In this document: positions 1 to 5,417 of the stretch, one piece after another
How the letters are laid out: each line of letters starts with the position of its first letter
Numbering within the stretch: position 1 is the stretch's first letter
Assembly: GCA_946481495.1 (NCBI GenBank)
Contig: CAMLNW010000070.1
Span: 1 to 11,191 of the forward strand
Reading direction: 5' to 3'
DNA from: an uncultured Actinomycetes bacterium
Lineage (GTDB): Bacteria; Actinomycetota; Thermoleophilia; Solirubrobacterales; Thermoleophilaceae
DNA: 11,191 bases
Translations under genes and position numbers: made by a program
Notes under the pieces: generated by a model
Databases searched by the model: none
Seen by the model: only the letters and a program-made list of their open reading frames with translations
What the model was told of the DNA's origin: nothing

Positions 1-1
1 C

Positions 2-112
2 AACGTCGAGCGCCTCGAGTTCGAGCTGAAGACCATCATCCAGATGGGCTTCGCCGGCTACTTCCTCATCGTCGCCGACTTCATCCGCTGGGCGCGCGAG
101 AACGGGGTGCCC
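2..112 (+). pseudogene. dnaE: Fragment of DNA polymerase III alpha subunit (DnaE), joined in frame to PyrG
   Basis: Codons from position 2 read [20 protein letters not shown] and then [17 protein letters not shown]. This is the conserved DnaE stretch of the form [21 protein letters not shown]...GI, which in complete DnaE proteins is followed at once by VGPGRGS and the start of the polymerase palm. Here VGPGRGS is absent: after ARENGVP the frame continues as CTP synthase. Only about 37 residues of a protein of more than 1,100 are present, open at the 5' edge, with none of the PHP domain or catalytic aspartates. I read it as the end of a different locus attached by a mis-join, not as a functional gene or domain fusion. 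The family assignment rests on a short but highly characteristic motif. Confidence 0.8.
92..112. other. DnaE/PyrG junction at a shared short sequence
   Basis: The seven codons encoding ARENGVP fit both families: DnaE has W-A-(R/K)-(E/D)-N-G-(I/V)-P before VGPGRGS, and PyrG has A-R-E-N-(K/G)-(I/V)-P before YLGICLGMQ. The sequence is DnaE-like immediately to the left (Trp at 89-91) and PyrG-like immediately to the right (Tyr at 113-115). A switch between unrelated proteins inside a ~21-nt common word, close to the start of the window, is what a short-k-mer assembly join looks like. That it is an artefact is inference; the chimeric reading frame is seen directly. Confidence 0.8.
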
Positions 113-670
113 TACCTCGGGATCTGCCTTGGGATGCAGATCGCCGTCGCCGACTTCGCCCGCCACGTGGTCGGCATGGACGGCGCCAACTCGACCGAGT
201 TCGACCCCGAGACGCCGTTCCCCGTCGTCGACCTCCTACCGGAGCAGAAGGAGGTCCGCGACATGGGCGGGACGATGCGCCTCGGCGCCGACCCCGTGAA
301 GCTCCACGAGGGAACGCGGGCCCGTGAGATCTACGGCGAGGCCGTCATCTACGAGCGCCACCGCCACCGCTACGAGGTCAACAACCATCTGCGGCGCAAG
401 CTCGAGGCCGAGGGGCTGGTCTGCTCCGGCACATCGCCCGACGACCGCCTCGTCGAGATCGTCGAGCTGCCCGACCATCCGTTCTTCGTCGCCTCGCAGT
501 TCCACCCCGAGTTCAAGTCGCGCCCGCTGCGCCCGCAACCGCTCTTCCGCGAGTTCGTCGGTGCCGCGCTCGAGCGCGTCCGTGCCCGGGCCGATGAGAC
601 CGGCGACGTGGGGGAGGGCGAGATCCGCGCCTCCGCCACCGAGCGCGCGGACTCCGAGTCGCACGTCTAG
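92..670 (+). CDS. pyrG: CTP synthase, C-terminal glutamine amidotransferase domain (5' part missing)
   Basis: CTP synthase makes CTP from UTP, ATP and glutamine in the cytoplasm. This segment is the class I glutaminase half that releases ammonia for the N-terminal synthetase half. The nucleophile elbow GICLGMQ has its cysteine at 125-127. [10 protein letters not shown], characteristic of PyrG, follows, and then FHPEF with catalytic His at 503-505 and Glu at 509-511, so the triad is complete. The oxyanion loop and the whole synthetase domain (about 370 residues) that should precede [10 protein letters not shown] are missing and are replaced by DnaE sequence. The 3' end is intact, with a short acidic tail and TAG at 668-670. 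The M20 peptidase gene starts 4 nt later, suggesting one transcript. An ATG at 44 opens the frame but lies in the DnaE part and is not the pyrG start. Confidence 0.93.
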   Translation, partial: ARENGVPYLGICLGMQIAVADFARHVVGMDGANSTEFDPETPFPVVDLLPEQKEVRDMGGTMRLGADPVKLHEGTRAREIYGEAVIYERHRHRYEVNNHLRRKLEAEGLVCSGTSPDDRLVEIVELPDHPFFVASQFHPEFKSRPLRPQPLFREFVGAALERVRARADETGDVGEGEIRASATERADSESHV

Positions 671-674
671 CAGC

Positions 675-1856
675 GTGTCCGACGGCGCCGCGGGCGAGCC
701 GAGCTTCGGCCAATCGCCGCCGTCGAGCGGGCCACCGCGCGCCACGGCCGCCGAGCGCGAGCGGCTCGCGGCCGATTTCGTCCGTCTCTGCGAGACGGCC
801 AGCCCGTCGCGCGAGGAGCGCGCCGTCGCCGACCTCGTCACCGCCGAGATGCGCTCGCTCGGCCTCGCTGTCACGGAGGACGCCAGCTCCCAGGCGACCG
901 GCTCCAATACCGGTAACCTGCTCGCGCGAATCCCCGGTCGACCGGAGGCGCCGACAGTTCTGCTCTGCGCCCATCTCGACACGGTCCCGTTGACCGCCCC
1001 GGTTGAGGTCCTGCGTGAGAACGGCCGCTTCACCAACCGCAACGAGGGGATCCTCGGCGCTGACAACAAGGCCGCCGTCGCGGTCCTGCTCGCGGTAGCC
1101 CGCCGTTACGCAGCTGGCGGAGCCCCCGTCGGTGTCGAGCTCCTGTTCACCACCTGCGAGGAGATCGCGCTGCTCGGCGCCAAGGAGCTCACCCACGAGC
1201 TTCAGGCCGACTTCGGTTTCGTCTTCGACCACGCGACGCCGCTCGGCGAGCTGATCGTCGCCGCGCCGAGCTACTACCGCGTCGAGGCCCACGTCCACGG
1301 CGCCGCCGCCCACGCCGGAATCCGGCCCGAGGCCGGCCACAACGCGATCTCGGCCGCCGCCGAGGCGATCGCCTCGATGTCACTCGGCCGGCTCGACGAC
1401 GAGACGACCGCCAACGTCGGCACGATCCACGGCGGGACGGCTGCCAACGTCGTTGCCGAGCGCTGTGACGTCACGCTCGAGGCGCGCAGCCTCGACGACG
1501 TCAAGGCCGGCGAGGCCGTCAGTGGGATGGTCGACGCCTTCACCGAAGCCTGCGCCGACATGGAGTGCGACGTCGAGACGACCGTCGAACGACTCTTCCG
1601 CGCCTATCGGCTGCCCAACGCGTCGCCGCCGGTCGTAGCCGCCTCGGCGGCACTCGCGGCGCTCGGCATCGAACCGCAGCCGATCGCCACCGGCGGCGGC
1701 AGCGACGCCAACGTCTTCGTCGCCAACGGCCTACCGGTCCTCAACGTCGCAAACGGCACCGAGCGCAACCACCAGCCCGACGAGTCCGTCACCGTCGCCG
1801 CCCTCGACACCTCACTCGACCTCGCCCTCTCGATCCTCACCAACTCCGGTACCTGA
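675..1856 (+). CDS. M20-family metallopeptidase, peptidase T-like
   Basis: This 393-residue protein is a predicted cytoplasmic two-zinc M20 exopeptidase. The metal-site set is complete: His100 and Asp102 in CAHLDTV, bridging Asp130 in GADNKA, Glu162/Glu163 in TTCEEI (catalytic base plus ligand), Asp185 in VFDHATP, and the last ligand His366 in ERNHQPDE. The lid/dimerisation domain lies between about residues 195 and 310 and includes GAAAHAGIRPEAGHNAI. The spacing and the ERNHQPDES ending resemble PepT and PepT-like proteins (tripeptidase group), but the substrate cannot be assigned from sequence. The start chosen is GTG 675-677, 4 nt after the pyrG stop. No clear Shine-Dalgarno is visible, so translational coupling is likely. 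The frame is open upstream, but that part overlaps pyrG and is out of family. No signal peptide is visible. Confidence 0.9.
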   Translation: MSDGAAGEPSFGQSPPSSGPPRATAAERERLAADFVRLCETASPSREERAVADLVTAEMRSLGLAVTEDASSQATGSNTGNLLARIPGRPEAPTVLLCAHLDTVPLTAPVEVLRENGRFTNRNEGILGADNKAAVAVLLAVARRYAAGGAPVGVELLFTTCEEIALLGAKELTHELQADFGFVFDHATPLGELIVAAPSYYRVEAHVHGAAAHAGIRPEAGHNAISAAAEAIASMSLGRLDDETTANVGTIHGGTAANVVAERCDVTLEARSLDDVKAGEAVSGMVDAFTEACADMECDVETTVERLFRAYRLPNASPPVVAASAALAALGIEPQPIATGGGSDANVFVANGLPVLNVANGTERNHQPDESVTVAALDTSLDLALSILTNSGT

Positions 1857-1869
1857 GCCGTCCACCGCC

Positions 1870-1895
1870 GACTGTCCTCGCCGGAACGAGACAGT
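1870..1895. repeat. Alternative hairpin using a degenerate extra copy of the palindrome arm
   Basis: GACTGTCCTCG at 1870-1880 is a one-base-longer copy of GACTGTCTCG at 1931-1940 in the right arm. It can pair with CGAGACAGT at 1887-1895 in the left arm (9 bp with one bulged C, loop CCGGAA). It therefore competes with the stronger 1880-1947 hairpin for the same left arm. This could be a decayed neighbouring repeat unit or a switch-like arrangement; the first is simpler. Confidence 0.55.
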
Positions 1896-1947
1896 CCTCA
1901 GAGGAGCCTTGCGAAGCTCGCTCCGTTGAGGACTGTCTCGTTCCGGC
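1880..1947. repeat. 68-nt near-complete palindrome (long hairpin) between the peptidase gene and ispG
   Basis: The left arm 1880-1900 (GCCGGAACGAGACAGTCCTC plus A) is perfectly complementary to the right arm 1927-1947 over 21 bp. The 26-nt interior folds further: 1903-1907 pairs with 1920-1924 (GGAGC/GCTCC), and CTT 1908-1910 pairs with AAG 1914-1916 around a GCG triloop. There is no T-run after the right arm (CCCCACCAGC follows), so it is not a classical intrinsic terminator, although a hairpin this strong could still stop or protect the upstream transcript. Its size and perfection in a spacer suggest a REP-like dispersed palindromic unit, but only one full copy is in this window, so that is inference. 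Confidence 0.85.
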
Positions 1948-1964
1948 CCCACCAGCGCGCCAGG

Positions 1965-1970
1965 TACCCT
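1965..1970 (+). promoter_or_regulatory. Probable -10 box for a leaderless ispG transcript
   Basis: TACCCT fits the TANNNT -10 pattern and ends 7 nt before the ispG ATG at 1978, the usual distance from a -10 box to the transcription start. No Shine-Dalgarno lies before the ATG (CTTCCCCCAATG). Together these suggest transcription beginning at or next to the A of the start codon, as is common in actinobacteria. No clear -35 is seen. Confidence 0.45.
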
Positions 1971-1977
1971 TCCCCCA

Positions 1978-3282
1978 ATGCCCTCCAAGCGCCAGATAGA
2001 CGTCGGCGGGGTCAAGATCGGCGGTGGAGCCCCGGTCGCGATTCAGTCGATGACCAAGACCGAGACCGCGGACTACGACGCGACGATGCGTCAGATCCGC
2101 GCGATCGCCGATGCCGGCGGCGATCTCGTCCGCTGCGCGGTCCCGCGCGAGAAGGATGTCGACGCGCTGAAGAAGATCGTCGTCGAGTCGCCGATCCCGG
2201 TGATCGCCGACATCCACTTCAACCACACGCTGGCGATCAAGGCGATCGAGGCTGGCGCGCACTGCGTGCGGCTCAACCCGGGCAACATCGGCGGCCCGGA
2301 CAAGGTCGCCGAAGTCGTCGCCAAGGCGACCGAGTACGGCACGCCGATGCGGATCGGCGTCAACTCCGGGTCGCTGCCCAAGCATCTCCACGAGCTCGAG
2401 CGCGAGAACTCGGTCGAAGCGCTCGTCCAGGCGGCCGTCGAGTTCGTGGCGCTGATGGAGCGGCTCGAGTTCACCGACTTCAAGGTCTCGATCAAGTCGA
2501 CCAGCGTGCCGAACACGATCGCCGCCAACCGCCTGCTCTCCGAGAAGATCGACTACCCGCTGCACCTAGGCATCACCGAGGCCGGTACCAAGTGGTCGGG
2601 CTCGCTGAAGTCGGCGGTCGGCCTCGGCACGTTGCTCGCTGACGGGGTGGGGGACACCGTTCGCATCTCCTTGTCGACCTTCCACGCCGAGGAGGAGGTC
2701 AAGGTCGCCTGGGAGATCCTCAAGGCGCTCAAGCTGCGCGAGCGCGGCCCGGTGCTGATCGCCTGTCCGACCTGCGGCCGGCTGCAGTTCGACATGGACA
2801 CCGTCGTCACCGACATCGAGCAGCGGCTCGAGAGCTATCTCGAGCCGATCGAGGTCGCCGTGCTCGGCTGCGCCGTCAACGGTCTCGGCGAGGCCGCCCA
2901 CGCGGACTTCGGCATCACTGGCGCCAAGAACGAGGGCCTGATCTTCGCCCACGGCAAGCCGCTGCGGAAGGTTCCTCAGGAGCGGCTCGTCGACGAGCTG
3001 TTCGCCGAGATCGACCGCTCGCTGGCCGCCGGTCGCACCGTCTTCGACGATGACGAGGCCGCCGCCGGCGCGCAGTGGCTGGAGCGGATCGAGGAGGAGA
3101 ACGCCGGCGAGCTGACCCCAGAGCGACTCGCCGCGCTGGAGGCGAAGGCCGCCAGCGCCGAGGCGATGGCCAACGCCACCGAGTTGCCGATGGCGCCGGG
3201 CGCTCCGAAGGCCGACCGCAAGGTCATCACGCTCGACGAGGACGCCAGCCCGACGGCTGGCCGCCGCTTTACGCGCGCCTGA
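1978..3282 (+). CDS. ispG: 4-hydroxy-3-methylbut-2-en-1-yl diphosphate synthase (IspG/GcpE) with C-terminal extension
   Basis: IspG is the iron-sulfur enzyme of the MEP isoprenoid pathway that converts methylerythritol cyclodiphosphate (MEcPP) to HMBPP in the cytoplasm. The TIM-barrel half carries VGGVKIGGGAPVAIQSM at the N-terminus, then ADIHFN and RLNPGNIG. The C-terminal half carries the [4Fe-4S] ligands Cys263 and Cys266 (CPTCGR) and Cys298 (LGCAVNG), plus Glu305. These have the same spacing as E. coli Cys270, Cys273, Cys305 and Glu312, each shifted by seven. At 434 residues it is about 60-70 longer than E. coli IspG (372). The extra C-terminal tail, from about residue 355, is Glu/Ala-rich and probably helical (LTPERLAALEAKAASAEAMA), then becomes Pro/Lys-rich. 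ATG 1978 matches the family N-terminus. The last 14 nt overlap the convergent GGDEF/HD-GYP gene. Confidence 0.97.
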   Translation: MPSKRQIDVGGVKIGGGAPVAIQSMTKTETADYDATMRQIRAIADAGGDLVRCAVPREKDVDALKKIVVESPIPVIADIHFNHTLAIKAIEAGAHCVRLNPGNIGGPDKVAEVVAKATEYGTPMRIGVNSGSLPKHLHELERENSVEALVQAAVEFVALMERLEFTDFKVSIKSTSVPNTIAANRLLSEKIDYPLHLGITEAGTKWSGSLKSAVGLGTLLADGVGDTVRISLSTFHAEEEVKVAWEILKALKLRERGPVLIACPTCGRLQFDMDTVVTDIEQRLESYLEPIEVAVLGCAVNGLGEAAHADFGITGAKNEGLIFAHGKPLRKVPQERLVDELFAEIDRSLAAGRTVFDDDEAAAGAQWLERIEEENAGELTPERLAALEAKAASAEAMANATELPMAPGAPKADRKVITLDEDASPTAGRRFTRA

Positions 3283-5281
3283 CCGCGGGGTACGTCGCCA
3301 GTGGCTCTGGCACGCGCTCGCCGAGCGCGGCGCTGAAGACCTGGACGACCTTCGGGTCGAACTGCGTGCCGGCGTTGGTGAACAGCTCCTCGACCGCTTG
3401 CTCAGGTGATAGCGCGGGGCGGTAGGGGCGGTCGGTGACCATCGCCTCGTAGGCGTCGCAGACCGCGACGATCCTCGAGCCGAGCGGGATGTCGTCGCCA
3501 GACAGGCCGTCCGGATAGCCGCCGCCGTCCCAGCGCTCGTGCGTCGAGCGGACGAGCCGGGCGACCGGTCGCAGGGCCGGGGCGGCGCCGAGGATCCGCT
3601 CGCCGATCACGGTGTGACGACGGACGAATGCCCACTCGTCGGCGTCGAGCGGTCCGGGCTTGTGCAGGATCTCCTCGGGAATCGCGATCTTGCCGATGTC
3701 GTGCAACTCGGCAGCGCGCGCCATCTCGTCCAGCTCCTCGCCGGACATACCGAGCTCGCGGGCGACCGCCAAGGCAAGCTCCGCCACACCGACGAGATGC
3801 GCGTGCATCGCCGGCTCGCGCTCGCGCAGGATGCGCAGCAGCACGGCCCGTGACTGGTGGCCGGCGGACGAGCTGCGGCGGCCCTTGTCGGCGTACATTC
3901 TCCGATCGGCTACCTGCAACACCTCCGATGGTGCGGCGGCGTCAGCGGGAATTAGGACCATGCCAGCCGAGCTGGTGACCGCGAATGCCTCCCCGGTCTC
4001 GGTCAGCGAGGCGCGCACCGCGTCAGCGAGTCGCCGCGCGCCCGCCTCGTCGCGGCGCGCGAGCACGCAGAACTCGTCACCGCCGAGGCGGTAGGCCTTG
4101 CCCTGCTCGCCGACGACGTCCTGGAGGCGCTGACCGAGCCGGCTCAGCAGCTTGTCCCCGGCAGGGTGGCCGAACGCGTCGTTGTAGGCCTTGAAGCCGT
4201 CGAGATCGAGAACGATGCAGACGCGCGGGTCGTCGATCGTCGCGCGGGCCACGGCGCGCTCGAGATCGGCGAGCAGCGCGCGGCGGTTGGCGAGGCCGGT
4301 GAGACCGTCGGTCAAGGCCTCGCGGCGGTTCTCATCCATCGCGTGCTGTCCCTCGATGAAGGCGATCGCCATCCGGCCGGTCACGAGCAGCAGCGTCACC
4401 AGGGCGGGCAGCGCCGCAGGCTGGGGAACCATGTCGAAGATCGCGAGCGTGACTAGCACGAGCGCGATCAGTCCGCAGACGAACGGCACCAGGACGAGGC
4501 GCCGATCGCTGTCGTGCGGGGCGGCGGGCGACCCAACCGGTTGCCATGCGGCGAGTGCCACGAGCAGCGCGGCCGCCGGCCAGCCGGCGTCGAGGATCCC
4601 GCCCAACGTGTAGCTCCCGCGCGCGGTCTCGACGAGGTAGATCCCGTCGGAGATCGCCATCGCGGTCAGCCCGACGCCGATCAGCGTCCAGCGGCGTCCA
4701 GGGCGCCAGCCGGAGAGCCCGAAGACGAGGATCACAAAGCCCAGCAGGACGGCGTCGAGCACTGGGTAGGCGAGCGTGATCGCCAATTCGACGGTGTCGT
4801 TGGCGGAGACGTCGAACGCCGGAAAGGCGATCACGAACGCAATCGCGGTCGCGCACGAGGCCCCGATGATTCCGTCGACCCAGAGATCGCGCGAGGCAAG
4901 GCCAGCCTGGTTGCGGATCAGCAGTACCAGAGTCGCGTAGGCAAGTGGGTAGAAGCTCAGGTAGAGCGAGTCGGCGACCGACGGCGTCTCGCTGCCCGCG
5001 AGGGCCGCGAGGTCGATGTTCCAGTAGACGTCGCCGAGCGTCCAGCAGACGATCGCCGCTGTCATCAGCGACCAGGCGAGTCGCTCAGCGGGTGCCGTCA
5101 CGGCGCGCCACAGACACGCGACCGCCGCCGCGGCGAGCAACGCCACGTAGAGCCAGTCGTCGAAGAAGGAGTCTGCCCAGTCGCCGAAGAGGCCGAGCGT
5201 GTGCAGCGCAAACAGGCCCCAGGCGAAGCCCAGTACGCCAATCGTGGCCTTGCGTTTGTCGAGTCCTGGAAGTATCCGCAT
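3269..5281 (-). CDS. Membrane GGDEF + HD-GYP protein (predicted c-di-GMP synthase/phosphodiesterase)
   Basis: This 670-residue inner-membrane protein has about ten hydrophobic segments in residues 11-310, forming an uncharacterised membrane sensor region. A GGDEF domain (about 320-480) and an HD-GYP domain (about 488-655) follow. The GGDEF domain has the metal/nucleotide segment LDLDGFKAYNDAFGH and an intact GGDEF motif at 400-404. The position expected for the RxxD inhibitory site, five residues before GGDEF, reads GEQG, so product inhibition through the I-site is not expected. The HD-GYP domain has HDIGK (His527-Asp528), a further His in RRHTVIGE, and HERWDGGGYPDGL with GYP at 588-590, so phosphodiesterase activity is plausible. 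Which activity dominates cannot be read from sequence. ATG 5281 is the only ATG/GTG/TTG before an in-frame upstream TAG and sits just ahead of the first membrane segment. No clear ribosome-binding site is seen. It overlaps ispG tail to tail by 14 nt. Confidence 0.95.
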   Translation of the reverse strand: MRILPGLDKRKATIGVLGFAWGLFALHTLGLFGDWADSFFDDWLYVALLAAAAVACLWRAVTAPAERLAWSLMTAAIVCWTLGDVYWNIDLAALAGSETPSVADSLYLSFYPLAYATLVLLIRNQAGLASRDLWVDGIIGASCATAIAFVIAFPAFDVSANDTVELAITLAYPVLDAVLLGFVILVFGLSGWRPGRRWTLIGVGLTAMAISDGIYLVETARGSYTLGGILDAGWPAAALLVALAAWQPVGSPAAPHDSDRRLVLVPFVCGLIALVLVTLAIFDMVPQPAALPALVTLLLVTGRMAIAFIEGQHAMDENRREALTDGLTGLANRRALLADLERAVARATIDDPRVCIVLDLDGFKAYNDAFGHPAGDKLLSRLGQRLQDVVGEQGKAYRLGGDEFCVLARRDEAGARRLADAVRASLTETGEAFAVTSSAGMVLIPADAAAPSEVLQVADRRMYADKGRRSSSAGHQSRAVLLRILREREPAMHAHLVGVAELALAVARELGMSGEELDEMARAAELHDIGKIAIPEEILHKPGPLDADEWAFVRRHTVIGERILGAAPALRPVARLVRSTHERWDGGGYPDGLSGDDIPLGSRIVAVCDAYEAMVTDRPYRPALSPEQAVEELFTNAGTQFDPKVVQVFSAALGERVPEPLATYPAVRRA

Positions 5282-5417
5282 CGTCAGTGGGCGAGCACGG
5301 GGGCCAGCCCATCCTCTCTTTCAGGCCTATCGGCAGGCCATGAGTGGCGGTTGAGTCATGGGCGTACTGGCCCACCGCCGCCACCGCCGCCCTCGCGCCC
5401 GACTAGACTCGCCGCCG
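5282..5417. promoter_or_regulatory. Divergent intergenic region between the GGDEF/HD-GYP gene and proS
   Basis: These 136 nt must hold the promoters of two divergent genes. Visible features are an imperfect dyad GGCCT-ATCGGC-AGGCC at 5324-5339, a tandem repeat of CCACCGCCG at 5372-5380 and 5381-5389, and the proS-proximal -10-like TAGACT. I see no convincing -35/-10 pair for the minus-strand gene and no small gene. The dyad might be an operator, but it is too short to claim. Confidence 0.5.
5404..5409 (+). promoter_or_regulatory. Probable -10 box for a leaderless proS transcript
   Basis: TAGACT fits TANNNT and is separated by 8 nt from the ATG at 5418. The intervening CGCCGCCG has no Shine-Dalgarno character. 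The arrangement repeats that at ispG and suggests a transcript starting at or next to the start codon. Confidence 0.45.

Noticed and set aside
44..670. Stand-alone 208-residue amidotransferase starting at ATG 44, or a genuine DnaE-PyrG fusion protein
   Set aside because: The ATG is an internal Met of the DnaE MGF.GYFLIV motif, and both partner domains are truncated at the join. No biological reason for such a fusion is known to me, so a mis-join is preferred.
236..1340. Minus-strand open frames of about 275 codons over pyrG and the M20 gene
   Set aside because: They are antisense shadows: both plus-strand genes have complete catalytic motifs here, while the minus frames have only compositionally biased sequence.
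1880..1947. Intrinsic terminator of the peptidase gene
   Set aside because: The stem is far longer than usual and is followed by CCCCACCAGC with no T-run. It was kept as a palindromic repeat with possible 3'-end function.
5324..5339. GGCCT-N6-AGGCC dyad as a divergent operator
   Set aside because: Five-base arms in high-GC DNA are common by chance, and no second copy or regulator is nearby; recorded only within the intergenic description.
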